Source: Klenkia brasiliensis
Lineage (GTDB): Bacteria > Actinomycetota > Actinomycetes > Mycobacteriales > Geodermatophilaceae
Direction of reading: 5' to 3'
DNA length: 64,000 bases
Assembly (NCBI RefSeq): GCF_900100695.1
Contig: NZ_FNCF01000003.1
Coordinates: 496,001 to 560,000 of the forward strand
This document shows positions 8,985-18,200 of this stretch, one piece after another. A program made the position numbers and the translations under genes. Position 1 is the first letter of the stretch, and each line of letters opens with the position of its first letter. The notes beneath the pieces were generated by a model that worked only from the letters and a program-made list of their open reading frames with translations, did not search any database and was not told the origin of the DNA.

Positions 8985-8990
8985 TACAGT
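8985..8990 (+). promoter_or_regulatory. -10 hexamer TACAGT for the glycosyltransferase operon
   Basis: TACAGT ends 7 nt before ATG 8998, which would give a leaderless transcript. On the opposite strand TACCGT (8952-8947) serves the lipoprotein gene, so the 57-nt gap contains two divergent promoters. Confidence 0.5.
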
Positions 8991-8997
8991 CCGCGGC

Positions 8998-10233
8998 ATG
9001 GGACGGTCGCTGCGCATCGCACTGCTGTCCTACCGCTCCAAGCCGCACAGCGGCGGGCAGGGCGTCTACGTCCGGGCGCTGTCCCGGGAGCTGCGCGAGC
9101 TGGGCCACCGGGTCGAGGTGGTCAGCGGCCAGCCCTACCCGGAGCTGGACGACGGCGTGCCGCTCACCCGGCTGCCCAGCCTGGACCTCTACCGCGAGCC
9201 CGACCCCTTCCGCCGCCCGCACCTGCGGGAGTTCCGCGACTGGGTCGACGTCCTGGAGTACGGGCAGATGTGCACCGCGGCGTTCCCCGAGCCGCTGACC
9301 TTCTCCCTGCGCGCCGCGCGGCTGCTGCGGGCCCGGCGGGGCGACTTCGACCTGGTGCACGACAACCAGTGCCTGGGCTGGGGCCTGCTGCGCACCGGGC
9401 TGCCGACCGTCGCGACGGTCCACCACCCGGTCGCCGTGGACCGCGACCTCGAGCTGGCCCACGCGTCCTTCCGCCGGTCGCTGACGCTGCGGCGCTGGTA
9501 CGCCTTCACCGGCATGCAGGCCCGGGTCGCCCGGCGGCTGCCCGCGCTCACCACGGTCTCGGAGAGCTCGCGGGGCGACATCCAGCGGCTGATGGGTGTG
9601 CCGGCGCAGCGGGTCGAGGTGGTCCCGGTGGGCATCGACCCGGCGGTGTTCACCCCCGCCGATGGTCCCCGCGACGCCGACCACGTCGTCGTCACCACCT
9701 CGGCCGACGTCCCGCTCAAGGGGCTGGTGCCGCTGCTGGAGGCGGTGGCCAAGCTGCGCACCGAGCGCGAGGTGCGGCTGACCGTCGTCGGCTCGGCGCG
9801 CCCCGGCGGCCCCGCGGCGGCGGCGGTGGAGCGGCTGTCGCTGGCCGGGGCGGTCCGGTTCACCGGCCCGCTGCCCCAGGCCGACCTGGTCGGGTTGCTG
9901 CAGCGGGCGACGGTCGCCGTCGTCCCCTCCCTCTACGAGGGGTTCTCGCTGCCGGCGGTCGAGGCGATGGCCTGCGCGACCCCGCTGGTGACCACGGACG
10001 CCGGCGCGCTCCCCGAGGTGGTCGGCCCGCACGCCGCGGTGCAGGTGCCGGCCGGGGACGTCGACCGGCTGGCCGGTGCGCTGGCGCAGGTGCTGGACCA
10101 CCGCGGCCTGCAGGAGCAGCTGGGCCGCGCCGGGCGGGCGCGGGTGCTGGAGCACTTCACCTGGCGCTCGACCGCCGAGCGCACCGCCGCCTGGTACGAG
10201 CAGGTGCTGGCGGGGGTGCCGGCGCCGTGCTGA
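8998..10233 (+). CDS. GT4-family glycosyltransferase
   Basis: This 411-residue retaining glycosyltransferase of GT-B fold has an N-terminal acceptor domain with the glycine-rich HSGGQGVYVRAL near residue 17. Its C-terminal donor domain carries TSADVPLKGL and the GT4 E-x7-E signature in EGFSLPAVE near residues 313-321. There is no signal peptide, so it would work at the cytoplasmic face using a nucleotide sugar. It is the first gene of a four-gene coupled unit; the following methyltransferase GTG begins 7 nt inside this frame. ATG 8998 is chosen because it has a TACAGT -10 element 7 nt upstream and begins the Rossmann strand (RIALLSYR). The longer open frame upstream is antisense to the lipoproteins. 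Donor and acceptor are unknown. Confidence 0.92.
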   Translation: MGRSLRIALLSYRSKPHSGGQGVYVRALSRELRELGHRVEVVSGQPYPELDDGVPLTRLPSLDLYREPDPFRRPHLREFRDWVDVLEYGQMCTAAFPEPLTFSLRAARLLRARRGDFDLVHDNQCLGWGLLRTGLPTVATVHHPVAVDRDLELAHASFRRSLTLRRWYAFTGMQARVARRLPALTTVSESSRGDIQRLMGVPAQRVEVVPVGIDPAVFTPADGPRDADHVVVTTSADVPLKGLVPLLEAVAKLRTEREVRLTVVGSARPGGPAAAAVERLSLAGAVRFTGPLPQADLVGLLQRATVAVVPSLYEGFSLPAVEAMACATPLVTTDAGALPEVVGPHAAVQVPAGDVDRLAGALAQVLDHRGLQEQLGRAGRARVLEHFTWRSTAERTAAWYEQVLAGVPAPC

Positions 10234-10937
10234 CCGTCGACTACGACCGGCTCGACGTCCGGGCCGGGCAGACCCTGCTGGACCTGGGCTGCGGCGAGGG
10301 CCGGCACGCCTTCGAGGCCTACCGGCGGGGCGCCGCCGTCGTCGCCCTGGACTGGGGCACGGACGAGGTGGTCACCACCCAGCAGTGGCTGGGCGCCATC
10401 GCCGAGGCCGGCGAGGCGCCGGTCGGGGCGTCGGCCACCGCGGTGCGCGGGGACCTGCTGCACCTGCCGGTGCCCGACGCGTCGGTCGACCGGGTGATCG
10501 CCTCCGAGGTCCTCGAGCACGTCCCCGACGACCTGACCGCCTTCGCCGAGATCGCCCGGGTGCTCAAGCCCGGTGGGCGGGTCGCGGTGACGGTGCCCCG
10601 GTACGGGCCGGAGCGGGTGTGCTGGGCGCTGTCGGACGCCTACCACGCCAACGAGGGCGGGCACATCCGCATCTACCGGGAGGCCGAGGTCCGGTCGCGG
10701 CTGGCCCAGGTCGGCCTGCTGCCCGGCTCCAGCCACCACGCGCACGCGCTGCACGCGCCCTACTGGTGGCTCAAGTGCGCGGTCGGCGTCGACCGCTCCC
10801 CCGCCCCGGTGCGGGCCTACCACCGGCTGCTGGTGTGGGACCTGACCACGCGGCCGTGGGTGACCCGGGCGGCGGAGAAGGTGCTCGACCCGGTGATCGG
10901 CAAGAGCCTGGTCGTCTACGCCACGAAGCCCTGGTGA
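10227..10937 (+). CDS. SAM-dependent methyltransferase, class I
   Basis: This 236-residue Rossmann methyltransferase has motif I LDLGCGEGRHAFE near residues 18-30, an acidic residue ending strand 2 (VVALDWG), motif II-like DRVIASEVLEHVPDD, and LKPGGRVAVTVP after it. The C-terminal third has no obvious specificity motif beyond a YWWLK segment. It overlaps the glycosyltransferase by 7 nt and the next gene by 4 nt (GTGA), so all are translationally coupled. In this context it probably methylates a sugar or lipid-linked intermediate made by the glycosyltransferase. The GTG start is fixed by the overlap and by the distance to motif I. Confidence 0.9.
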   Translation: MLTVDYDRLDVRAGQTLLDLGCGEGRHAFEAYRRGAAVVALDWGTDEVVTTQQWLGAIAEAGEAPVGASATAVRGDLLHLPVPDASVDRVIASEVLEHVPDDLTAFAEIARVLKPGGRVAVTVPRYGPERVCWALSDAYHANEGGHIRIYREAEVRSRLAQVGLLPGSSHHAHALHAPYWWLKCAVGVDRSPAPVRAYHRLLVWDLTTRPWVTRAAEKVLDPVIGKSLVVYATKPW

Positions 10938-11962
10938 CCCTGCTGCCCGAGGTCCCCGGCGTGCTGGGGGCCGAGGACGTCGCGGCGACGGTGGCCGCGG
11001 TCGCCGCCGAGCAGGCCGCCGACGGCATGCTGCCGTGGTGGCGGGGCGGTGCCCTGGACGCCTGGGACTCCGTCGAGGCCGCGATGGCGCTGACCGTCGG
11101 CGGGCTGGTCGACGAGGCGGCCGCGGCGCTGGACTGGCTGGCCGCGCGCCAGCTGCCCTCCGGCGGTTTCCCGTCGGAGTGGCGGGACGGCGCGGTCACC
11201 GCGCCCGGCGTGGAGGCGGCCCACGCCGGCTACCTCGCCGTCGGCGCCCTGCACCACGCCTTGGTCACCGGCTCGCCCGGCACCCGCTGGTGGGCCGCGG
11301 TGACTCGGGCGCTGGACCTGGTCTGCCGGATGCAGCTGCCCTCCGGCGCGGTCGGCTGGGCCCTGCGTCCCGACGGCGCGCCGGACACCACCGCCCTGCT
11401 CACCGGGTCGTCGTCCCTGCTGCAGTCGCTGCGCTGCGGGCTCGCGCTGGCCGACCGGGTCGGCGAGACCCGGCCGCACTGGGCGGCGGCGGCCGACCGG
11501 CTGCGGGCCGCCCTGGTCGGGGACCCCGGCGCCTTCGACGACCGGTCGCGGTTCTCGATGGACTGGTACTACCCGGTGCTCGGCGGGGCGCTGACCGGCG
11601 CCGCGGCCGAGGACCGGCTGGCCGCCTCCTGGGACTCGTTCGTCGTCCCGGGCCTGGGCGCGCGGTGCGTCGCCGACCGGCCGTGGGTGACCGGGGCGGA
11701 GACCTGCGAGCTGTCCATGGCCCTGGCCGCGGCCGGCCAGGTCGACGCCGCGACCGAGCAGCTGGCCGCGATGCAGCACCTGCGGCACGAGGACGGCGGC
11801 TACTGGACCGGCTACGTCTTCGCCGACGACGCCGTGTGGCCCGTGGAGCGCACCACCTGGACGGCGGCCGCGGTGGTGCTCGCCGCGGACGCGCTGAGCG
11901 GGGCGACGCCGGGCGCGGCGCTGTTCACCGACCCGGCGTTCCTGGCCGCCGAGCCGCGATGA
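10934..11962 (+). CDS. Alpha/alpha-toroid protein (prenyltransferase/squalene-cyclase-like repeats)
   Basis: This 342-residue helical protein has spaced repeats typical of alpha/alpha barrels: QLPSGGFPSEW, QLPSGAVGWAL, LRHEDGGYWTGYVF. Such proteins are often labelled prenyltransferases because of the QW-like repeats. No DDxxD or DxDD catalytic motif of prenyltransferases or terpene cyclases is visible. Conserved-looking acidic and aromatic stretches (SMDWYYPVL, WPVERTTWTAAA) would also suit a carbohydrate-active toroid. It overlaps the genes on both sides by 4 nt, tying it to the glycosyltransferase and methyltransferase. There is no signal peptide. The fold is moderately certain; the reaction is unknown. 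Confidence 0.8.
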   Translation: MTLLPEVPGVLGAEDVAATVAAVAAEQAADGMLPWWRGGALDAWDSVEAAMALTVGGLVDEAAAALDWLAARQLPSGGFPSEWRDGAVTAPGVEAAHAGYLAVGALHHALVTGSPGTRWWAAVTRALDLVCRMQLPSGAVGWALRPDGAPDTTALLTGSSSLLQSLRCGLALADRVGETRPHWAAAADRLRAALVGDPGAFDDRSRFSMDWYYPVLGGALTGAAAEDRLAASWDSFVVPGLGARCVADRPWVTGAETCELSMALAAAGQVDAATEQLAAMQHLRHEDGGYWTGYVFADDAVWPVERTTWTAAAVVLAADALSGATPGAALFTDPAFLAAEPR

Positions 11963-12237
11963 AGGGTGCGCTGGACTGGCTGCTGGCCGACCGCACCCGA
12001 TCCGACCGGCACTGGACCGTCGCGCAGTGGCCCAACGCCGCAGCCTGGGTGTTCCTGGCGCTGACGCTGCTGCGGCAGGTGGTCGACGGCGGGCCGTGGG
12101 GCACCGCGGTGTTCGTGGGCACCCGGGTCGCGCTGGTGTGGTGGGCCGGGGACGAGCTGCTCCGCGGGGTCAACCCGTTCCGGCGGGCGCTCGGCGGCGC
12201 CGTGCTCGCCTGGACGGCGGTCGGGCTGCTCAGCTGA
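11959..12237 (+). CDS. Small membrane protein closing the glycosyltransferase operon
   Basis: This 92-residue protein has three hydrophobic stretches (about residues 28-44, 50-66 and 76-92) and a charged N-terminus with DWLLADRTRSDRHW. Its ATG overlaps the stop of the alpha/alpha-barrel gene (ATGA), and its reading frame ends in an 8-bp palindrome shared with the convergent GNAT gene. The tight coupling suggests it partners the upstream enzymes, perhaps as a membrane anchor. I do not recognise the family. Confidence 0.72.
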   Translation: MKGALDWLLADRTRSDRHWTVAQWPNAAAWVFLALTLLRQVVDGGPWGTAVFVGTRVALVWWAGDELLRGVNPFRRALGGAVLAWTAVGLLS

Positions 12238-13081
12238 CCTCGACCAGGTGCAGCGGGTCCTCCCCTGCCCGCGGAAGCCGCTGCAGCAGGGGGTGCAGGT
12301 GCGGGTCGGTGACGTGGCCGTCGAACTCCACCAACTCGACGCCGGCCTGCGCGCAGGCGGTCAACGCGCGGTGGACCGCGGCCTCCAGGTGCCGGTCGCC
12401 GTCCAGCTGGTGCTCGTCCACGGTCTCGGCCAGCAGCGCGAGGTGCGGAGCGCCGGGGAACGCGACGGCGAGGGCGGCCGGCCGGCCGCCGGCCCAGGAG
12501 ACGGCGGACAGGTCGGACAGGACGTCGGCGGCCAGCGCCCCGCCCAGCCAGCCGGCCATGCCCTCGTCCAGCGGGGACCAGGCCGCGTGCACCCACCGGT
12601 ACTGCGCGCTGAGCAGCGCGCCGAGGTCGGGCACCGGCCGCTCGGTCAGCGTCAGCGCGGTCGAGGCCCGCGCCTCCGGGCGGACCTGTGCGCACTCGCA
12701 GTGCTGGTAGGTCCGTGCTCCCGCGGCCCGGGCGAACGCCCCGCCGGCGCGGTGTGGCCGGACCTTCGCGCTCAACGGCCGGTCGTCGGGCCGCAGCTCC
12801 CGTGCCAGGTCGAGCAACAGCGTGCCCAGCCCGCGCCGACGACGGGCCGGGGCGACCTCGATGCTCACGATCCAGCGACCGGGGTGCACCCGGTTCCGGG
12901 CCACGGTCACGGCCCCGACCGGCTCGCCGTCCTCGACCGCGACGAGGGTGCGCCGCCAGCGGTCCCCGTCCCGGTCCTCCCCGTGCAGCGCGTGGCCCTG
13001 GGCCACCCACAGCGGATCGGCACCGGCGCCGAGCAGTCCGTCGAGGTCGTCCCCCGGCTGCCACGGCCTGACCTCGGTCAC
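12230..13081 (-). CDS. GNAT-family N-acetyltransferase
   Basis: This 283-residue protein has an N-terminal GNAT domain: VEDGEPVGAVTVARN, then IEVAPARRRRGLGTLLLD with the acetyl-CoA pyrophosphate loop RRRGLG near residue 82. A C-terminal extension of about 140 residues resembles a second, degenerate GNAT fold. Its GTG start overlaps the stop of the DksA/TraR-like gene by 4 nt, so it is the second gene of that unit. Its stop overlaps the small membrane protein stop within the shared TCAGCTGA. The substrate is unknown; small amines or N-terminal residues are typical for such two-lobed members. Confidence 0.85.
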   Translation of the reverse strand: MTEVRPWQPGDDLDGLLGAGADPLWVAQGHALHGEDRDGDRWRRTLVAVEDGEPVGAVTVARNRVHPGRWIVSIEVAPARRRRGLGTLLLDLARELRPDDRPLSAKVRPHRAGGAFARAAGARTYQHCECAQVRPEARASTALTLTERPVPDLGALLSAQYRWVHAAWSPLDEGMAGWLGGALAADVLSDLSAVSWAGGRPAALAVAFPGAPHLALLAETVDEHQLDGDRHLEAAVHRALTACAQAGVELVEFDGHVTDPHLHPLLQRLPRAGEDPLHLVEVS

Positions 13082-13410
13082 GCGTGCCCGATGCAGGTGC
13101 GGGCGGCGGGGCGGGCCTCCAGGCGGGCCTCGCCGATCGGGGCGCCGCAGACCTCGCAGCGGCCGTAGCTGCCGTCGGCCACCCGGGCGACCGCGGCGTC
13201 GAGCTCGGCCAGCCGGGCGCGCGCCTGGTCCAGGACCGACCCGAGCTGGGCCCTCTCGAAGCCGATCGTCTGGCCCTCGGGGTCGTGCTCGTCGTCGGCG
13301 TTGGACCCCTTCGAGGCCTCGACCACCGCCGCGTAGTCCGCGGTCAGCGCGGCGATCTGCGCCCGGGTCTCGGTGCGGGCCCGGCACAGCTGCTCCTCGG
13401 GTGCGCTCAC
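13078..13410 (-). CDS. TraR/DksA-family zinc-finger protein
   Basis: This 110-residue protein has a helical N-terminal coiled-coil region (residues ~5-75) and a C-terminal zinc-finger segment CEVCGAPIGEAR followed by a single further cysteine in RTCIGHA. The fourth classical cysteine is absent, and the terminal histidine may substitute. Family members bind the RNA polymerase secondary channel, although many actinobacterial ones resemble RbpA- or CarD-independent regulators of uncertain role. The GTG start is the only one that covers the helical domain. It is coupled to the downstream GNAT and is divergent from the ABC exporter with a 95-nt gap. Confidence 0.87.
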   Translation of the reverse strand: MSAPEEQLCRARTETRAQIAALTADYAAVVEASKGSNADDEHDPEGQTIGFERAQLGSVLDQARARLAELDAAVARVADGSYGRCEVCGAPIGEARLEARPAARTCIGHA

Positions 13411-13505
13411 CGCCCCATCGTGCCCTGACCACCGACGGCCGGGACCGTCAGCGGGCGTCAGCGCGACGTCACCACCGCGTCAGCGGCCCGGCGCACGGTG
13501 CTCCC

Positions 13506-14474
13506 ATGACCACCGACTCCCCCGTCATCGAGGCCACCGGCCTCGGTCTGAGCTACGGCACCACCCGCGCCCTCGACGGCGTTGACCTCACGGTCCCCGC
13601 CGGCACCGTCCTCGGCGTCCTCGGCCCCAACGGCGCCGGCAAGACGACCGCCGTCCGCGTCCTGTCCACCCTGCTGCGCCCCGACACCGGCACCGCCCGG
13701 GTCGCCGGCCACGACATCCGCACCGACCCCCAGGCCGTCCGCCGGGCCATCGGCCTCACCGGCCAGTACGCCTCGGTCGACGAGGACCTGACCGGCACCC
13801 AGAACCTGACCATGATCGGCCGGCTCCTCGGCCTGCCCCGCGCCGCGGCCCGCGCCCGGGCCGCCGACCTGCTGGCCGGCTTCAGCCTCACCGACGCCGC
13901 CGACCGGTCGGCCGGCACCTACTCCGGCGGCATGCGCCGGCGCCTGGACCTGGCCGCCAGCCTCGTCGGCCGCCCGCAGGTGCTCTTCCTCGACGAGCCC
14001 ACCACCGGCCTGGACCCGCGCAGCCGCACCGAGGTCTGGGACGTCGTCCGCCGGCTGGTCGACGAGGGCACGAGCGTGCTGCTGACCACGCAGTACCTGG
14101 AGGAGGCCGACGAGCTCGCCGACGACATCGTCGTCTTCGACGCCGGCCGGGTCGTCGCCCACGGCACCAGCGACGAGCTCAAGCACCGGGCCGGCGCGCA
14201 GACCCTCGCCGTCCGTCCGCGCGAGCGGTCCGACCTGCCCGTCGTGCTGCAGGTCCTCGAGCAGGTCACCGGCGCCGCCCCGGCCGTCGACGGCCAGGGC
14301 ACCGCCTCGGTCCCCGTCCGGGGCGAGGCCGTCCTCGGCACCGTGCTGGACCTGCTCACCACCCGGGGCGTCGGGCTCTCCGAGCTCGGCGTCCGCCTGC
14401 CCAGCCTCGACGAGGTGTTCTTCGCCCTCACCGGTTCCCCGACCGCCGTCCCCGAGAAGGAGGCCGTGGCATGA
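13506..14474 (+). CDS. DrrA-type ABC exporter ATP-binding protein
   Basis: This 322-residue nucleotide-binding subunit has Walker A GPNGAGKTTAV near residue 41, signature YSGGMRRRLDLA, Walker B VLFLDEPTTGLDP, and a switch-region residue near STQYLEEAD that reads TTQYLEEADE. The C-terminal ~90 residues match the regulatory tail seen in daunorubicin-resistance (DrrA) proteins. It would power export by the permease encoded immediately downstream, whose ATG overlaps its stop by 4 nt. Start ATG 13506 gives MTTDSPVIEATGL directly before the ATPase core. The exported compound is unknown; no biosynthetic genes lie next to it. Confidence 0.93.
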   Translation: MTTDSPVIEATGLGLSYGTTRALDGVDLTVPAGTVLGVLGPNGAGKTTAVRVLSTLLRPDTGTARVAGHDIRTDPQAVRRAIGLTGQYASVDEDLTGTQNLTMIGRLLGLPRAAARARAADLLAGFSLTDAADRSAGTYSGGMRRRLDLAASLVGRPQVLFLDEPTTGLDPRSRTEVWDVVRRLVDEGTSVLLTTQYLEEADELADDIVVFDAGRVVAHGTSDELKHRAGAQTLAVRPRERSDLPVVLQVLEQVTGAAPAVDGQGTASVPVRGEAVLGTVLDLLTTRGVGLSELGVRLPSLDEVFFALTGSPTAVPEKEAVA

Positions 14475-15277
14475 CCACCGCCGTGCTCACCCCGCCCCCC
14501 GCCGTCCCCACCACCCCGACGCTGCCGGCCGTGCAGCAGGCGCTGACCCTCGCCTGGCGCAACGTCGTCAAGATCCGCAAGCAGCCCGAGGCGCTGATGG
14601 ACGTCAGCCTGCAGCCGATCATCTTCACGGTGCTGTTCGTGTTCGTCTTCGGCGGCGCGATCGCCGGCGACTGGCGCGACTACCTGACCTACCTGGTCCC
14701 CGGCATCCTGGTGCAGACCCTGATGTTCGCCACCCAGGGCATCGGGGTCGCGCTGAACAACGACATCGCCAAGGGCGTGTTCGACCGCTTCCGCAGCCTG
14801 CCCATCGCCCGGTCGGCACCGCTGGTCGGTGCCGTGCTGTCCGACGTCGTCCGGTACGTCACCTCGATGACCGTGCTGCTGGCCTTCGCCGTCGCGCTGG
14901 GCTTCCGCACCACGCAGGGCCTGCCGGCCGCCGCGCTCGCCGTGCTGGTGGCCCTGGCCTTCGCGATGTGCCTGTCCTGGGTCTTCGTCTGGATCGGGCT
15001 CACCGTCCGCTCGGCCGGGGCCGTGCAGGGCGTGGGCTTCCTGGCCACCTTCCCGCTCACCTTCGGCAGCACCGCGCTGGTCCAGGCCGACACCCTGCCC
15101 GGCTGGCTGCAGGCCTTCACCCGCAACAACCCGGTCACCCACCTGATCGACACGGTGCGCGGGCTGCTGCTGGGCGGTCCGGTCGCCGAGCCGCTGGCCT
15201 GGACGGCCGGCTGGGCGGCCCTGCTGCTGGCGGTCTTCGTGCCGCTGGCGATGCGCGCCTACCGCCGGCGGGTCTGA
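14471..15277 (+). CDS. ABC-2 type exporter permease (DrrB-like)
   Basis: This 268-residue integral membrane protein has six predicted transmembrane segments, an N-terminal cytoplasmic lead ending in RKQPEALMD, and a first TM starting near FTVLFVFVFGG. The ABC-2 signature region is around YLVPGILVQTLMF. It pairs with the overlapping ATPase to make a DrrAB-type exporter, usually for drugs or lipids. Its last 19 bp overlap the convergent BTAD regulator gene. The substrate cannot be inferred. Confidence 0.92.
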   Translation: MTTAVLTPPPAVPTTPTLPAVQQALTLAWRNVVKIRKQPEALMDVSLQPIIFTVLFVFVFGGAIAGDWRDYLTYLVPGILVQTLMFATQGIGVALNNDIAKGVFDRFRSLPIARSAPLVGAVLSDVVRYVTSMTVLLAFAVALGFRTTQGLPAAALAVLVALAFAMCLSWVFVWIGLTVRSAGAVQGVGFLATFPLTFGSTALVQADTLPGWLQAFTRNNPVTHLIDTVRGLLLGGPVAEPLAWTAGWAALLLAVFVPLAMRAYRRRV

Positions 15278-18200
15278 GGCCCCAGCTCGGCCAGCGCCGC
15301 CGCCCGACCGACCGCCGCCCCCGCGGCCACCGCCCCCTCGAGGGCGGCGGACCCGAGGGCGGCGGTCAACCGCGCGCGCAGCCCGCGCGCGAACGCGTCA
15401 CCCAGGTCGGGCCGGCCGCGCACCGCCTCGGACATGCCGAGCAGGCGGGCCGCCCCCGCCGGGTCGCCGGCGGCCTCGGCCACCAGCGCCCGGCCCACCA
15501 CCACCGTCGCCGCCGCCGGCATGTCCCGGGGTGCGTCGCCGGAGCCCAGGGCCAGGTCGAGCTCCGTGGTGGCCGCCGCCACGTCCCCGCGCCCGGCCAG
15601 GACGGCGGCCCGCACGGTGCGCACGAACCAGGCCAGCTGGTCGACGACCCCGGGGGCGCCCCCGGTCAGGTGGGTCACCGCGGCGGCGCTCCACCGCTCG
15701 GCGAGGTCGGGCTCGCCCGCGAGGACCGCGACGACCGCCCGGCCGGCCTCGGCGAACGGCAGCACCGGGCCGGCGGGCGGCCCCAGCTCGGCGACCACCG
15801 CGTCCAGCTCCGCACCGGCGGGACCCGGCTCGCCGGCGGTCGCCCGCAGCAGCGCCAGCCGGGTGCGCAGCATCGGGGAGTCGTCGGAGGTGCCGAGCGC
15901 GTCCGAGCACTCCAGCGCCTCGCGGACAAGCGCGGCCGCCCCCGCCAGGTCGCCGTCCAGGGCGGCCAGCTGCGCCAGCGAGGACGCCGTCAGCGAGCGG
16001 CCCCACCGGTCGCCGAGCGCGCCGAAGGCCTCCCGGGCGGCCCGCACCTCGGTGCCCAGGGTCGCGTAGTCGCCCTCGTTCTCCGCCGCCAGCGCCCGGC
16101 CGGCCCGCACGAAGGCCCGGACCCACGGGTCGGGGTGGTCGTCGAGCGCGACCAGCCGGTCGCCCCGGCCGACGAACACCGCGGACAGGGCCCAGCAGAC
16201 GACGACGACCGGCTCCTGCGCCGCCGGGCCCAGCTCGGCCGGGACGTCGACCACCGCGGACAGCGCGGTCATCGCGCCCGCCCACCCGGTCTCCTCGGTG
16301 CCGGCGAGCGCGGCGAAGGTCAGGCACGCGGTGCGCAGCGGCGTCGCCCGGGCGGGCAGCTGCGCGACCTCGGCCAGCAGCCGGCCCGCGGTCACCTGCT
16401 GGCCGGTGAGCAGCCAGAACCAGGCCAGCCGCCCGGCCAGGTGCACCGCGTCGTCGCCCCGGCCGGCGTCGAGGTCCCGGCGCAGCGCGGCGACCAGGCC
16501 GTCCTGCTCGGCGCGCAGCTCGGCCAGCGCGGCCAGCTGGCCGGGGCCGCGCAGCAGCGGGTCCAGCCGGTCCACCAGGGCCCGGCACCACGCGGCGTGG
16601 GCGGCCTCGGTCGCGGCCCGCTCGCCGGCGGCGTCCAGCTGCTCGGCGCCGTAGGCCCGCACCGTCTCCAGCATCCGGAACCGCACGCCGTCGCCCTCGG
16701 GCACCGCGGCCAGCAGCGACTTGTTGACCAGCGAGGCGACCGGGTCCACGACGTCGGGCACCCCGCAGACCGCCTCGGCCGACTCGACGGTCGCGCCGCC
16801 GACCAGCACCGACAGCCGCCGGGCGACGGCCTGCTCGACCGGGGACAGCGCCTCCCAGCTCCACTCGACCACCGCGCGCAGCGTCTGGTGCCGGGGCAGC
16901 GCGACCCGGCTGCCGCCGGTCAGCAGCGCGAACCGGTCGTCGAGCCGGGCGACGACCTGGGCCAGGGACAGCGTGCGCAGCCGGGCGGCGGCCAGCTCCA
17001 GCGCCAGCGGCATGCCGTCCAGCCGCCGGACCAGGTCACCGACCAGGCCGTCGTCGAGGACCAGCCCCGGCCGGGCGGCGGCGGCGCGGTCGGCGACCAG
17101 CCGGGCGGCGTCCTCGGCGGGCAGCGGGCCGACCGGGACCAGCGCCTCCCCCGGGATGCCGAGCGCCTCGCGGCTGGTCGTCAGCACCGACAGCCCGGGG
17201 CAGGCGCCCAGCAGGTCGTCGGCCAGCCGGGCGGCGGCGTCCACGAGGTGCTCGCAGTTGTCCAGCACCAGCAGGGCCCGGCGGCCGGCGAAGACCTCCC
17301 GCAGCCGCTCCCCCGCCTCGGGCGCGGTCGGCACGCGGTCCAGCAGGCCGGTCTCCCGCCGCCCCACCGCGGCGAGGACCGCCCCGGGCAGCTGCCGGGC
17401 CTCGGTGACCGGCGCCAGCTCCACCCACCACACGCCGTCGGGCAGCTGGCCCTCGCGCCGGCGGGCGGATTCCAGCGCCAGCCGCGTCTTGCCGGCACCG
17501 CCGGGCCCGATCAGGGTCACCAGCCGGCCGCCGGTCAGCCGGTCGGAGACCAGGTCCAGCTCGGCATCCCGGCCGCGGAAGCTGGTCAGCGGGGTGCGCA
17601 GCACCGGCCGCTCGGGGGCCGGGGGGGCCTCGTCGCGCAGCACCGCCAGGTGCGCCTCCCGCAGCGCCGGCCCCGGGTCCAGGCCCAGCTCGTCGGCCAG
17701 CCGGGCGCGGGCGGCCGCGTAGGCGGCCAGCGCGTCCGCGGTGCGCCCGGCCCGGTGCAGGGCCCGCACCCGGACGGCGGCCAGCGTCTCCCGCAGCGGG
17801 TGCGCCGCGACCAGCCGGTCCAGCTCGGGCAGCCCGTCCGCGCCGGTGCCGGCCAGCCGCCGCTCGGCCGCGGCCAGCTGCAGCTCCGACCACCGCGCGG
17901 CCGGTGCCTCGGTGAACCCCAGGTCGCGCAGGTCGGCGAGCGGTTCACCGGCCGACCCGGGGTCGGCGCCGTCCTCGAGCAGGCAGGCGTCGACGGCGTC
18001 CCGCGGCAGGTCGAGCAGGTAGCCCGGCGGCTGCGAGCGCACCGGCAGGGCGGGGACGGCGCGGCGCAGCCGCGACACCACGGCCTGCAGCGCGTTGGCC
18101 GGGGCCGCGGGCGGGTCGGTCTCCCACAGCGCGTCGACCAGCGCGTCGACCGGGACCACCCGGCCGGGGTCCAGCGCGAGCCGGGCGACCAGCGCCCGGG

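Noticed and set aside
10001-10226. Alternative earlier start for the methyltransferase in the glycosyltransferase gene
   Set aside because: Upstream in-frame sequence overlaps the conserved end of the GT4 domain and is compositionally poor. GTG 10227 gives the proper distance to motif I.
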